Below, in pieces: positions 25,402-34,391 of a stretch of DNA of 64,000 nucleotides (the stretch's first letter is position 1; every line of letters starts with the position of its first letter). The stretch covers positions 25,273 to 89,272 of the forward strand of contig CALZGM010000012.1 of the NCBI GenBank assembly GCA_945787015.1, written 5' to 3'. The notes beneath the pieces were generated by a model. It did not search any database. It saw only the letters and a program-made list of their open reading frames with translations, and was not told the origin of the DNA. A program made the translations under genes and the position numbers. The DNA comes from an uncultured Roseburia sp. GTDB taxonomy: Bacteria; Bacillota; Clostridia; Lachnospirales; Lachnospiraceae.

Positions 25402-26013
25402 CTACTCTGCCTCCATACATTCTGTTAACTTTTGCACAATAGAATCCCGCATCAGGGTTGGAAGAGCTTCTGCCAGCATCTTTAAAGTGACTAATTTGTC
25501 GTGCATCTGATGTGTTTTGTAGTAATTAGCCAGTGTCGTATAGTGAGAAGTAAAATCGGAGCCGGTACTTACAGCAAATTCCAAAACAGGAATGGCTGCA
25601 TCTATATGACCAAGCTCTATTAACCGGTCAGAATACTGACTGAGAAGCTTTAACAGCTCCACATAATTGTTATCGTATTCCGTTAATGCGGTAAGATTTG
25701 CAGGACCATATAAAAGTTTTAAATCGGTATTGGTTTTCCCTGCTAAGTTGAGCATCTTTTTATCGCCAAAGGCACTAAGTTCTGCTTCCAGCTCGGATAA
25801 GGTGCCATCCGGAAAGGAACCTATTGAAAAGGAATCAAAAGGTATGGTAATATAGGGAAGTTCGCTGATGTCTTTTCGCCTTACATGATTGGCTTCGGCC
25901 TCACGAGCCCAGAAGTTTTCTTCTACTTCATTCTGATGCCTGTCATGGCGTTTGCGGTATAAAGAAATAACGGATAAAAAAATAATAAATAAACCTAAAA
26001 AAAGAAATGGCAT
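25402..26013 (-). CDS. membrane-anchored hypothetical protein with helical repeats
   Basis: The product is 203 residues from ATG 26013, preceded on the reverse strand by AAAGGA. A single N-terminal membrane helix (PFLFLGLFIIFLSVISLY) is followed by a basic stop-transfer segment, a linker and a C-terminal region of paired helices (VELLKLLSQYSDRLIELGHI, PVLEFAVSTGSDFTSHYTTL) that looks like TPR repeats. An extended start at 26121 would place a second odd hydrophobic segment in front and is unlikely. It is convergent with the exonuclease gene (stops touch) and divergent from the small membrane protein gene. Function unknown. Confidence 0.7.
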   Translation of the reverse strand: MPFLFLGLFIIFLSVISLYRKRHDRHQNEVEENFWAREAEANHVRRKDISELPYITIPFDSFSIGSFPDGTLSELEAELSAFGDKKMLNLAGKTNTDLKLLYGPANLTALTEYDNNYVELLKLLSQYSDRLIELGHIDAAIPVLEFAVSTGSDFTSHYTTLANYYKTHQMHDKLVTLKMLAEALPTLMRDSIVQKLTECMEAE

Positions 26014-26048
26014 GAGGTCCTTTCTATTTTCACCGAAAAGAGGTAAAA

Positions 26049-26156
26049 ATGATGTATGATTTTTCAAAAAAAAGAAATAAAAAATTAATGATAATTGTTG
26101 TACTGGTTTTGATTGCTGCAATGGTATTAACCACGCTTTTAGCTGCTTTCATGTAA
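26049..26156 (+). CDS. 35-residue single-span membrane protein
   Basis: ATG 26049 (or 26052) follows AAAAGAGG, and the frame ends at TAA 26154. The product has a basic start (SKKRNKKL) and one hydrophobic helix (MIIVVLVLIAAMVLTTLL). Very short proteins of this shape, annotated as DUF4044 and similar, recur in Clostridia. It lies alone between two divergent or distant genes, so it is a plausible independent small gene. Confidence 0.6.
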   Translation: MMYDFSKKRNKKLMIIVVLVLIAAMVLTTLLAAFM

Positions 26157-26206
26157 AATATACTAAAAAAAGATGTGGGAGTCAAATATATTCGTGGTTA
26201 TGCACC

Positions 26207-26236
26207 TTGCAAAAAACCAAAAAACAAGGGTATACT
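26207..26236 (+). promoter_or_regulatory. promoter of the VanW-family gene
   Basis: TTGCAA (26207-26212), 18 bases, TATACT (26231-26236), 45 bases before the start codon. Confidence 0.5.
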
Positions 26237-26280
26237 AAACTCAATGTTTACATAATGAATAATGAGGGAAAAGATTGAGC

Positions 26281-27744
26281 ATGAAAAAGATGAGACCACT
26301 TGTAGCGGTTATGGCTTTGTTACTGATGGGTGTTGTTTTGTTCGGAAATAATGACCGGATTAATGCGCAAAGCAAAGAGGAGGGAATCGCAGAAGGAATC
26401 TATATTGAAAGCTTATATATCGGCGGCATGTCCGAAGAGGAAGCGAATGTGGCACTCGAGGAATATGTTGCAGAACTTGCAGGGAAGGAATTTACTTTAG
26501 AAGCAGGGGATAAGCAGCTGACCTTTACGGCAGGACAGATGGGCTTAGAGGTTTTAAATGATAATATCATTCAGAACGCGTTGGACGTTGGAAAGACAGG
26601 AAGCCTTTTAAAACGGTATAAAGATTTGGCAGATTTAGAACATGGAGATTTGGTGTTAGAGCTTCGGCTCGGTGTGAATCGGGATGCCATTACCGCGTTG
26701 ATCAATGATAATCTGAAAAAAATTAACACGAAAGCGGTAGATAACGGACTCATCCGGGAAAACGGAACATTTACTTATGTGCCGGGTACGACAGGAATCG
26801 AAGTGAATGTGACAGCATCCACTGCTTTGATTGAGGAATATATCTGTACAGAATGGAATCGAGAAGATGCCACGGTGCTATTAAGTGCTGAAATTACAGA
26901 ACCAAAGGGAAGTAGGGAAGAACTTGCGAAGGTAAAAGATTTGCTCGGTTCTTACAACACAAACTTCCGTACCTCCAGTGCAGCACGTATCACAAATATT
27001 AATGTGGCAACAGACAGAATCAATGGAACCGTATTATATCCGGGAGAAGAATTCTCTGTAAATGAGACCATTCAGCCGAGAGATGCAGCACATGGATACA
27101 AGGAAGCCGGTTCTTACGAGGGCGGGCAGACCGTGCAGTCTTATGGCGGCGGTGTATGTCAGGTGTCTACTACCTTATATAATGCAGTGATTCTGGCAGA
27201 ACTTGGAGTGACCGAACGTCAGAGCCATTCTATGACGGTGGCATATGTACCATTGTCAATGGATGCGGCAATTGCAGGGGACTATTTAGATTTTAAATTT
27301 GTAAATAATACAGAGACTCCGATTTATATTGAAGGATATACAAAAGGAAAAGATTTATATTTCAATATTTACGGAGAAGAGACGAGACCGGCGAACAGAG
27401 AGATTTCGTTTGAGACGGTCGTATTAGAAACCATGGACCCGGGTACACAGTTCGTAGCATCCGAGGATCCAATGGGAAGTGTGATTCGGACACAGTCAAA
27501 ACATATCGGTTATAAGACACAGCTTTGGAAAATCGAAAAAGTGGACGGTGTAGAGAAAAACCGGGAATTGTTTAATAAGAGCAGTTACCGTTCTTCTCCA
27601 AAAATCTTAAAGGTTGGTATTGCAACTGATAATGAAGCTCTCCGAAGCAGTGTATATAGTGCAATTGCGACCGGAGATGCGGCAACAATTTATGATGCAC
27701 TATACTGGACCCATCCGGAAGCTGCGGCTGCGGTTCTTAACTAA
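26281..27744 (+). CDS. VanW-family exported protein
   Basis: This encodes 487 residues from ATG 26281. An N-terminal signal or anchor (RPLVAVMALLLMGVVLFG) directs export. Residues 35-210 form putative peptidoglycan-binding modules (GGMSEEEANVALEEYV; FTYVPGTTGIEVN). The VanW domain follows at about 215-385 with FSVNETIQPRDAAHGYKEAG and YGGGVCQVSTTLYNAVILAE, its hallmark. VanW proteins occur beside vancomycin resistance genes but here there is no van operon, so a cell-wall role is likely and its chemistry unknown. A start at TTG 26275 is possible (GAGGG upstream). A hairpin follows the stop. Confidence 0.9.
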   Translation: MKKMRPLVAVMALLLMGVVLFGNNDRINAQSKEEGIAEGIYIESLYIGGMSEEEANVALEEYVAELAGKEFTLEAGDKQLTFTAGQMGLEVLNDNIIQNALDVGKTGSLLKRYKDLADLEHGDLVLELRLGVNRDAITALINDNLKKINTKAVDNGLIRENGTFTYVPGTTGIEVNVTASTALIEEYICTEWNREDATVLLSAEITEPKGSREELAKVKDLLGSYNTNFRTSSAARITNINVATDRINGTVLYPGEEFSVNETIQPRDAAHGYKEAGSYEGGQTVQSYGGGVCQVSTTLYNAVILAELGVTERQSHSMTVAYVPLSMDAAIAGDYLDFKFVNNTETPIYIEGYTKGKDLYFNIYGEETRPANREISFETVVLETMDPGTQFVASEDPMGSVIRTQSKHIGYKTQLWKIEKVDGVEKNRELFNKSSYRSSPKILKVGIATDNEALRSSVYSAIATGDAATIYDALYWTHPEAAAAVLN

Positions 27745-27757
27745 AGATGGATAAAAC

Positions 27758-27785
27758 GGGCTGCCTCATATGAGACAGCCTATTG
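27758..27785 (+). terminator. probable terminator after the VanW gene
   Basis: GGCTGCCTCAT / ATGAGACAGCC forms an 11-bp stem with one mismatch and a very short loop. The following bases are only moderately T-rich, so efficiency is uncertain. Confidence 0.5.
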
Positions 27786-27810
27786 CTATAATTACGAATA
27801 GGTAGAAAAT

Positions 27811-28809
27811 ATGAAAATTGGAAAAGTACCGGAGAACGTCCTTGCACGTTCCGTTTTAAAACAACTTCATACAAAACGTTCCGAAGTTCTTTTAGGAGCA
27901 GGTATCGGAGAAGACTGTGCAGCAATGAAGCTGGCTGAGGATGAAATTTTTGTCCTTTCTACAGACCCGATTACCGGAACTGCAAAAGATATCGGAAAGC
28001 TTGCCATTCAGATTACTTTAAATGATCTGGCCAGCTCAGGAGCAGAACCTGTGGGTGTGCTTCTTACGATTCTGCTTCCGGAAAACGCAAAGGAATCCCA
28101 ACTGAAGCAGATTATGGCACAGATGGAAGAGGGCTGTGCGGCTGCCAGAGTACAGATTATGGGCGGACATACCGAAGTGACGGCTGTGGTAAATCAGCCG
28201 GTGGTTACTGTATGCGGTGTTGGTAAGGTAAAAGAAGGAAAACTGGTTATGACCTCCGGTGCCAGACCGGGCATGGATTTGGTTGTCACCAAGTGGATTG
28301 GAATTGAAGGAACTTCCATTATTGCAAAAGAGAAGGAAGAAGAATTAAAGACAAGGTTTTCAACGGCTTTCATTGAGAAAGCAAAAGGTCTGGATGTATA
28401 TTTGTCTGTTTTGTCGGAGGCCGCAGTCGCCGTTTCGTCTGGCGTTAGTGCAATGCATGATGTCACAGAAGGCGGTATTTTTGGGGCTCTGTGGGAAATG
28501 GCAGAAGCATCTGGCGTCGGACTTGATGTGGATTTGAAAAAAATTCCAGTTCGGCAGGAAACCATCGAAATTTGTGAATTTTATGGCATTAATCCGTATC
28601 GACTGATTTCAAGCGGATGTATGTTAATGGCTACAAAAGATGGCAATAAAATGGTGAGAGAACTGGAAAAGGCCGGTATTCATGCAGTCGTCATCGGTAA
28701 GGTGACAGAAGGAAAAGACCGCGTGATTCGAAAGGATGAAGAAGAACACAGCTTTTTGGAACGGCCAAAAACAGATGAACTGTATAACATTTATGTCGGA
28801 AATAATTAG
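27811..28809 (+). CDS. AIR synthase-related (HypE/ThiL-like) protein
   Basis: This encodes 332 residues of the PurM/HypE/ThiL/SelD superfamily. The N-terminal ATP-binding half has GIGEDCAAMKL, LSTDPITGTAKDIGKLAIQI and NDLASSGAEPVGVLLT; the C-terminal half has GHTEVT and HDVTEGGIFGALWEMAEA. HypE proper ends in a Cys-terminal PRIC motif, which is absent here, and no hyp or thi genes are nearby, so it is one of the stand-alone clostridial AIRS proteins of unknown substrate. It is followed by an Lrp regulator and an aminotransferase on the same strand. Confidence 0.85.
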   Translation: MKIGKVPENVLARSVLKQLHTKRSEVLLGAGIGEDCAAMKLAEDEIFVLSTDPITGTAKDIGKLAIQITLNDLASSGAEPVGVLLTILLPENAKESQLKQIMAQMEEGCAAARVQIMGGHTEVTAVVNQPVVTVCGVGKVKEGKLVMTSGARPGMDLVVTKWIGIEGTSIIAKEKEEELKTRFSTAFIEKAKGLDVYLSVLSEAAVAVSSGVSAMHDVTEGGIFGALWEMAEASGVGLDVDLKKIPVRQETIEICEFYGINPYRLISSGCMLMATKDGNKMVRELEKAGIHAVVIGKVTEGKDRVIRKDEEEHSFLERPKTDELYNIYVGNN

Positions 28810-28843
28810 GTGCCGGCAGAAAACGTAGGAAAGGATTAAGAAA

Positions 28844-29326
28844 ATGCGTGAAAAGATTTTAACATTTATAGAGAAAAACAGCAGAATTGATTTAAAAGAA
28901 TTGGCAATCATGCTTGGTGTGGATGAAACTGTTGTGATGAATGAACTGGAACAAATGGAAGCAGAACATATCATTTGCGGTTATCATACGATTATTGACT
29001 GGGACAAGGTCGGCATGGAAAAGGTAACTGCTATGATTGAAGTACGTGTCACTCCACAGCGAGGGATGGGATTTGATAAGGTTGCAGAGCGAATCTACAA
29101 TTATCCGGAAGTAAATTCCGTTTATTTAATTTCCGGCGGCTTTGATTTTATGGTTACCTTGGAAGGAAAGTCCTTAAGAGAAGTGTCTCAGTTTGTATCT
29201 GAAAAGTTGTCTACTTTAGATGCCATTTTAAGTACAAAGACCAACTTTATTTTGAAAAAGTACAAAGACCATGGCACCATTATTGCAGAACAGAAAAAAG
29301 ATGAAAGGATACAGATGACACCATGA
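28844..29326 (+). CDS. Lrp/AsnC-family transcriptional regulator
   Basis: This encodes 160 residues: an N-terminal winged helix-turn-helix (IDLKELAIMLGVDETVVMNE, about 12-35) and a C-terminal RAM ligand-binding domain (MIEVRVTPQRGMGFDKVAER, YLISGGFDFMVTLEG). Lrp-type proteins sense amino acids and regulate their metabolism. AGGA precedes ATG 28844. Its stop overlaps the ATG of the aminotransferase gene by four bases, so it probably senses the amino acid handled by that enzyme. Confidence 0.93.
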   Translation: MREKILTFIEKNSRIDLKELAIMLGVDETVVMNELEQMEAEHIICGYHTIIDWDKVGMEKVTAMIEVRVTPQRGMGFDKVAERIYNYPEVNSVYLISGGFDFMVTLEGKSLREVSQFVSEKLSTLDAILSTKTNFILKKYKDHGTIIAEQKKDERIQMTP

Positions 29327-30495
29327 GAGACCCGTTATCAAAAACAATTGTTACTATTCAGCCATCCGGTATCCGTAAGTTTTTTGACATCGTAAGTGAA
29401 ATGAAGGACGCCATTACCTTAGGCGTGGGTGAGCCTGATTTTGATACCCCATGGCATATTAGAGATGAGGGTATTTATTCTCTGGAAAAGGGAAGAACTT
29501 TCTACACCTCGAATGCAGGTTTAAAGGAATTAAAAATAGAAATCGGACATTATTTGTCCAGAAGATATCATGTGTCTTATGATTATAACGGCGAAATTTT
29601 AGTAACCGTTGGCGGCAGTGAGGCGATTGATATTGCCATGCGCGCGATGCTCGATCCGGGAGATGAAGTATTGATTCCGCAGCCAAGCTATGTTTCCTAT
29701 GAGCCTTGTTGTATTCTGGCTAACGGAAAACCGGTGATTATTGAATTAAAAGCAGAAAATCAGTTCCGCTTAACCGCAGAAGAATTAGAGGCTGCTATTA
29801 CACCAAAGACAAAGCTTTTAGTATTGCCATTCCCGAACAATCCGACCGGTGCGATTATGGAAGAGGCAGACCTTAAAGCAATTGCAGAGGTAATCATTAA
29901 ACATGATTTGTTTGTATTAAGCGATGAAATTTATTCGGAATTAACCTATACCGATAACCATGTGTCTATCGCATCGCTTCCGGGTATGAAGGAAAGAACC
30001 ATTTTAATTAATGGTTTTTCCAAATCCTATGCCATGACAGGCTGGAGATTGGGCTATGCCTGCGGACCGGAAGTGATTATCAAACAGATGACTAAGATTC
30101 ACCAGTTTGCAATTATGTGTGCTCCGACTACCAGCCAGTATGCAGCGGTAGAAGCACTAAAGAATGGTGATGAGGATGTTGCTAAAATGCGCGAGGAGTA
30201 TAATGGCAGACGCCGTTATCTGATGCATCGTTTCAAAGAAATGGGATTGGACTGTTTTGAACCTTTTGGAGCGTTTTATGTGTTCCCATGTATCAAAGAG
30301 TTTGGAATGACCTCAGATGAGTTTGCAACACAGCTTTTGCATGCGCAGAAGGTAGCAGTAGTACCCGGCACTGCATTCGGTAACAGCGGAGAAGGGTTTA
30401 TTCGTATTTCTTATGCTTATTCATTGGAAGTGTTAAAGAAAGCGATGGACCGTATAGAAGCATTTATTACAGAACTTCGTAATGAGACGAAATAA
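29323..30495 (+). CDS. class I/II PLP-dependent aminotransferase
   Basis: This encodes 390 residues, normal for fold-type I aminotransferases. Signatures include LGVGEPDFDTP, TVGGSEAIDIAMRAMLDPGD, PFPNNPTGAIM, LSDEIYSELTY and the PLP lysine in NGFSKSYAMTGWRLGYA. It resembles aspartate/aromatic aminotransferases or PatA/Dat-like enzymes; the exact amino acid cannot be fixed. It is coupled to the Lrp regulator by a 4-base overlap, and trmL follows 9 bases later. Confidence 0.93.
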   Translation: MRDPLSKTIVTIQPSGIRKFFDIVSEMKDAITLGVGEPDFDTPWHIRDEGIYSLEKGRTFYTSNAGLKELKIEIGHYLSRRYHVSYDYNGEILVTVGGSEAIDIAMRAMLDPGDEVLIPQPSYVSYEPCCILANGKPVIIELKAENQFRLTAEELEAAITPKTKLLVLPFPNNPTGAIMEEADLKAIAEVIIKHDLFVLSDEIYSELTYTDNHVSIASLPGMKERTILINGFSKSYAMTGWRLGYACGPEVIIKQMTKIHQFAIMCAPTTSQYAAVEALKNGDEDVAKMREEYNGRRRYLMHRFKEMGLDCFEPFGAFYVFPCIKEFGMTSDEFATQLLHAQKVAVVPGTAFGNSGEGFIRISYAYSLEVLKKAMDRIEAFITELRNETK

Positions 30496-30504
30496 GGATG
30501 AGAT

Positions 30505-31008
30505 ATGGCAAAGCTAAACATTGTATTATATGAGCCGGAAATCCCGGCAAACACCGGAAATATCGGAAGGACCTGCGTGGCAACAGATACCAGATTACAT
30601 CTGATTGAGCCGCTGGGCTTCCGCCTGGATGAAAAATCCATTAAGCGTGCAGGGATGGATTACTGGAAGGACCTTAATGTAACAACCTATGTGAACTGGG
30701 AAGACTTCTGTGAAAAGAATCCAAATGCAAAAATTTATATGGCAACGACGAAGGCAAAGCATGTGTACACGGAGGCTTCTTATGAACCGGACTGTTACAT
30801 TATGTTTGGAAAGGAAAGCGCCGGCATTCCGGAAGAAATTTTAAAAGCCAATCCGGACACCTGTGTGCGGATTCCGATGATTGGAGAGACGCGTTCTTTA
30901 AACCTGTCCAATTCGGTTGCAATCATTTTGTACGAGGCGCTGCGTCAGAACAAGTTTGACCATATGAAGCTTGAAGGGGAGTTACACCGCCTTTCATGGG
31001 AGGACTAA
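30505..31008 (+). CDS. trmL: tRNA (cytidine/uridine-34-2'-O)-methyltransferase
   Basis: This encodes 167 residues, a minimal SPOUT methyltransferase. The N-terminus NIVLYEPEIPANTGNIGRTC and the C-terminal knot CVRIPMIGETRSLNLSNSVA bind S-adenosylmethionine, and GKESAGIPEEIL is the middle motif. The family methylates the ribose of the wobble base of leucine tRNAs. AAGGATGAG precedes the start. Its TAA overlaps the ATG of ecfA1 (TAATG), so the two are translationally coupled. Confidence 0.95.
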   Translation: MAKLNIVLYEPEIPANTGNIGRTCVATDTRLHLIEPLGFRLDEKSIKRAGMDYWKDLNVTTYVNWEDFCEKNPNAKIYMATTKAKHVYTEASYEPDCYIMFGKESAGIPEEILKANPDTCVRIPMIGETRSLNLSNSVAIILYEALRQNKFDHMKLEGELHRLSWED

Positions 31009-31862
31009 TGAATATTATTAAAGCAAGACAATTAGTGCATGAATATATCAGAAGAGATGAAGAGGGAAATGTGGAGTCGATTCAGACCGCATTAGATCAT
31101 GTGGACCTGGATGTGAAGGAAGGCCAGTTTATTGCTGTGTTAGGACATAACGGCTCCGGAAAGTCTACCTTTGCCAAGCATGTGAATGCCCTGCTTGCTC
31201 CGACAGAGGGCACCTTGTGGGTAGATGGAAAAGACGTGTCGAAGGAAGAGAACATTTTAGATGTCCGTCAGACCGCAGGTATGGTATTTCAGAATCCGGA
31301 TAATCAGATTATTGCCAGTGTGGTAGAGGAAGATGTGGGATTCGGCCCGGAAAATATCGGGGTACCGACAGAGGATATCTGGGTGCGTGTGGCAGACAGT
31401 TTGAAATCGGTTGGAATGTTAAAATACAGAAACCACTCTCCAAATAAGCTCTCCGGTGGGCAGAAACAGCGTGTAGCCATTGCGGGAGTCATGGCGATGG
31501 AACCGAAATGTATTGTTTTGGATGAGCCTACTGCGATGCTGGACCCAAACGGGCGAAAAGAAGTGTTACGTGCAGTAAAGGAATTGAATCAGAAAAAAGG
31601 AATCACTATCATTTTAATTACACACTATATGGAAGAAGTGGTGGATGCGGATTACGTATATGTCATGGACCATGGGGAAGTGGTAATGCGAGGGACACCA
31701 AGGGAGATTTTTTCACAGGTGGGAACCTTAAAGGAACACCATCTGGATGTGCCGCAGATGACGCTGTTGGCAGATTTGCTGCGTCAGTCAGGGTTAAATA
31801 TTCCGCTTGGTGTGTTGACCAGAGAAGAACTGGTGGATGCAGTGATGAAGATTGCAGAATAA
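31008..31862 (+). CDS. ecfA1: energy-coupling factor transporter ATPase A1
   Basis: This encodes 284 residues from ATG 31008 with GGGAGG upstream. Walker A is GHNGSGKST, the Q-loop FQNPDNQI, the ABC signature LSGGQKQR, Walker B CIVLDEPT and the H-loop ITHYMEEV. EcfA1 and EcfA2 form the ATPase pair of group II ECF importers, which share EcfT with many vitamin-specific S components encoded elsewhere. The order trmL-ecfA1-ecfA2-ecfT-truA fits the usual Firmicute ribosomal-protein neighbourhood. Confidence 0.97.
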   Translation: MNIIKARQLVHEYIRRDEEGNVESIQTALDHVDLDVKEGQFIAVLGHNGSGKSTFAKHVNALLAPTEGTLWVDGKDVSKEENILDVRQTAGMVFQNPDNQIIASVVEEDVGFGPENIGVPTEDIWVRVADSLKSVGMLKYRNHSPNKLSGGQKQRVAIAGVMAMEPKCIVLDEPTAMLDPNGRKEVLRAVKELNQKKGITIILITHYMEEVVDADYVYVMDHGEVVMRGTPREIFSQVGTLKEHHLDVPQMTLLADLLRQSGLNIPLGVLTREELVDAVMKIAE

Positions 31863-31877
31863 CAAAGGAATTAAAAC

Positions 31878-32735
31878 ATGTCAATTATAGTAGATAAAGT
31901 AAACTACGTTTACAGTGAAGGAACTGCATATGAGATAAAGGCGTTACAGGACATCAATTTGGAAATCAAAGATGGAGAATTTATAGGCATTATCGGACAT
32001 ACCGGTTCCGGAAAGTCTACTTTGATTCAGCATCTGAACGGCTTAATCAAGGCTACAAGCGGGGCGATTTATTTCCACGGACAGGATATCTATGACAAGG
32101 ACTTTGATTTAAGAGAATTGAGAAACCGTGTAGGTCTGGTATTCCAATATCCGGAACATCAGCTTTTTGAGACAACCATTTTTGATGATGTGTGTTTTGG
32201 ACCGATGAATCAGGGCTTGACCAAAGAAGAAGCGGGCTTGCGTGCTTTTGAGGCATTAAGAAGCGTGGGAATCCCGGAGGAGCTTTTTTATCAGTCCCCA
32301 TTTGACTTATCAGGCGGCCAAAAACGCCGCGTAGCAATTGCGGGCGTACTTGCCATGAAACCGGAGGTTTTAATTTTAGACGAGCCGACAGCGGGCTTAG
32401 ATCCGGGCGGACGGGATGAAATTTTGGATTTAATTACAAGAATGCATAGAGAACGGGGCATGACCGTTATTTTAGTTTCCCACAGTATGGAGGATGTCGC
32501 AAAATACGTAGATCGCATCATCGTTATGAACCAGGGAAGAGTCATGTTTGATGATGTGCCAAAGGAAGTGTTTAAACACTACAAAGAACTGGAAACAATC
32601 GGTCTGGCAGCACCGCAGGTGACTTACCTGATGCACGAATTAAGAGAAAAAGGCCTTCCGGTAAGCACGGATGTTACAACAGTTGCCGAGGCAAGAGCAG
32701 AACTTTTACGGGTACTGCTTGGAGAACGCCGGTAA
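31878..32735 (+). CDS. ecfA2: energy-coupling factor transporter ATPase A2
   Basis: This encodes 285 residues. Walker A is GHTGSGKST, the Q-loop FQYPEHQLFE, the signature LSGGQKRR, Walker B LILDEPTAGLDPGG and the H-loop VSHSMEDV. The pair of charged C-terminal segments matches EcfA2. It follows ecfA1 by 15 bases and precedes ecfT by 15 bases. Together with EcfT it powers uptake of vitamins and metal ions via separate S components. Confidence 0.97.
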   Translation: MSIIVDKVNYVYSEGTAYEIKALQDINLEIKDGEFIGIIGHTGSGKSTLIQHLNGLIKATSGAIYFHGQDIYDKDFDLRELRNRVGLVFQYPEHQLFETTIFDDVCFGPMNQGLTKEEAGLRAFEALRSVGIPEELFYQSPFDLSGGQKRRVAIAGVLAMKPEVLILDEPTAGLDPGGRDEILDLITRMHRERGMTVILVSHSMEDVAKYVDRIIVMNQGRVMFDDVPKEVFKHYKELETIGLAAPQVTYLMHELREKGLPVSTDVTTVAEARAELLRVLLGERR

Positions 32736-32750
32736 AAGAAAGGGAAGGAT

Positions 32751-33548
32751 ATGTTAAGAGATATTACAATCGGACAGTATTATCCTGCGGATTCCATCAT
32801 TCATCGTCTGGATCCACGGGTAAAACTGTTTGCTACATTAATCTATGTGATTTCCCTTTTCCTAGCAAAGGGAGTTTTCGGATTTGGAATTTCTGTTTTG
32901 TTTTTGGCGATGATAATCTGGCTGTCGAAGGTGCCGTTTAAGTTCATGGTGAAGGGCTTAAAGGCGATTATGATTTTAATGATTATTACGGCTGCATTTA
33001 ATGCGTTATTGACGCCGGGTGAAGTACTGGTATCTTTCTGGATTTTTAAGATAACAAAAGAGGGACTTAAAAATGCGGTTATGATGACGGCAAGGCTCAT
33101 CTTTTTAATTTTAGGTACTTCTATCATGACGTTAACAACGACACCGAATCAGTTGACAGACGGACTGGAAAAGGCCCTGCGTCCGCTTAATAAAATAAAA
33201 ATACCGGTACATGCGATTGCAATGATGATGTCAATTGCATTACGCTTTATCCCAATTCTGGTAGAAGAAACGGATAAAATTATGAAGGCGCAGATGGCCA
33301 GAGGCGCAGACTTTGAGAGCGGAAATCTATTAAAGCGTGTCAAAAATATGATTCCGCTGCTGGTGCCGCTATTCGTTTCGGCTTTTCGCCGGGCAGACGA
33401 TCTGGCAATGGCGATGGAGGCCAGATGCTATCATGGCGGAGAAGGGCGTACCAAAATGAAACCGCTGACTTATGCAAGGCGGGATTATCTTGCATATATT
33501 TTAGTGATTGCCTACTTGGGTGTTACACTATTGTTACGATGGGTATGA
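32751..33548 (+). CDS. ecfT: energy-coupling factor transmembrane protein EcfT
   Basis: This encodes 265 residues with about five to six membrane helices. It opens with YYPADSIIHRLDPRVKLFAT, the EcfT N-terminal signature. The two coupling helices that contact the ATPases carry the Ala-Arg-Gly/Ala-Arg-Cys signatures: AQMARGADFE and AMEARCYHGG. AAAGGGAAGGA precedes ATG. It is the third gene of the ecf operon; two hairpins lie between it and truA. Confidence 0.96.
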   Translation: MLRDITIGQYYPADSIIHRLDPRVKLFATLIYVISLFLAKGVFGFGISVLFLAMIIWLSKVPFKFMVKGLKAIMILMIITAAFNALLTPGEVLVSFWIFKITKEGLKNAVMMTARLIFLILGTSIMTLTTTPNQLTDGLEKALRPLNKIKIPVHAIAMMMSIALRFIPILVEETDKIMKAQMARGADFESGNLLKRVKNMIPLLVPLFVSAFRRADDLAMAMEARCYHGGEGRTKMKPLTYARRDYLAYILVIAYLGVTLLLRWV

Positions 33549-33553
33549 TATAG

Positions 33554-33629
33554 TAATAGAAAGTACGCTCTGCGAACTTTCTATTATCATGAATTAGAGA
33601 AAATAGTACTTGATTCAAGTACTATTTTT
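33554..33629 (+). terminator. two consecutive hairpins between ecfT and truA
   Basis: Hairpin 1 is TAATAGAAAGT / ACTTTCTATTA (33554-33586, loop 11). Hairpin 2 is AAATAGTACTTG / CAAGTACTATTT (33601-33627, loop 3) followed by TTTTG. The second is a good intrinsic terminator or attenuator that would uncouple truA and the following regulator from the ecf operon. Confidence 0.65.
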
Positions 33630-33647
33630 GCTTTAGGAGAGAAGAAA

Positions 33648-34391
33648 GTGAAAAGAGTAAAGCTTGTGGTAGCTTATGACGGCACAAATTATTGCGGTTG
33701 GCAGATTCAGCCAAACGGTATAACGATTGAATCGGTTTTGAATGAGCACTTGTCTGCTTTGCTGAAGGAAGACATTGTGGTAACCGGTGCGAGCCGCACT
33801 GACTCCGGTGTGCATTCCCTTGGAAATGTAGCCATTTTTGATACAAATACCAGAATGCCGGCTGAGAAAATTTCTTTTGCGCTCAACCAGAAACTGCCGG
33901 AGGATATTGTGGTGCAGGATTCCTGCGAAGTGTCGCCTGACTGGCATCCGCGTTACCAAAAGGGTAGAAAGACTTATGAATACCGCATTTTAAATAGGAC
34001 CTTTCGTGACCCAACAAGAAGGTTGGATACCTATTTTTATCATTATCCTTTGGATGTGGAGGCGATGCAGCAGGCAGCGTCCTGTTTAGTAGGAGAGCAT
34101 GACTTTAAGAGCTTTTGCGCAGTGGGAGCGCAGGTAAAGACGACAATTCGCACACTTTATTGTTGTAAAGTAGAAAAAGAAAATGATATAATAACAATAA
34201 GGGTAACCGGAAACGGCTTTTTATATAATATGGTGCGGATTATTGCAGGAACTTTAATTAAGGTTGGAAACGGAACTATCAGATCGGAAGAAATTCCTGC
34301 TATTTTGGCAGCATGTGACCGGAATGCGGCAGGACCGACGGCTCCGGCACATGGATTGACGATGGTGGGCATAGAATATGAAGACGAGTAA
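33648..34391 (+). CDS. truA: tRNA pseudouridine(38-40) synthase
   Basis: This encodes 247 residues, GTG start at 33648 after AGGAGAG. The N-terminal VVAYDGTNYCGWQIQPNG and the catalytic-Asp motif GASRTDSGVHSLGNVAIF are diagnostic, as is NGFLYNMVRIIAGTL near the C-terminus. It modifies the tRNA anticodon stem-loop. In most Firmicutes truA is followed directly by rplM and rpsI. Here the last 14 bases overlap the start of a LytTR regulator gene, and rplM is 19 kb away. Confidence 0.97.
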   Translation: MKRVKLVVAYDGTNYCGWQIQPNGITIESVLNEHLSALLKEDIVVTGASRTDSGVHSLGNVAIFDTNTRMPAEKISFALNQKLPEDIVVQDSCEVSPDWHPRYQKGRKTYEYRILNRTFRDPTRRLDTYFYHYPLDVEAMQQAASCLVGEHDFKSFCAVGAQVKTTIRTLYCCKVEKENDIITIRVTGNGFLYNMVRIIAGTLIKVGNGTIRSEEIPAILAACDRNAAGPTAPAHGLTMVGIEYEDE

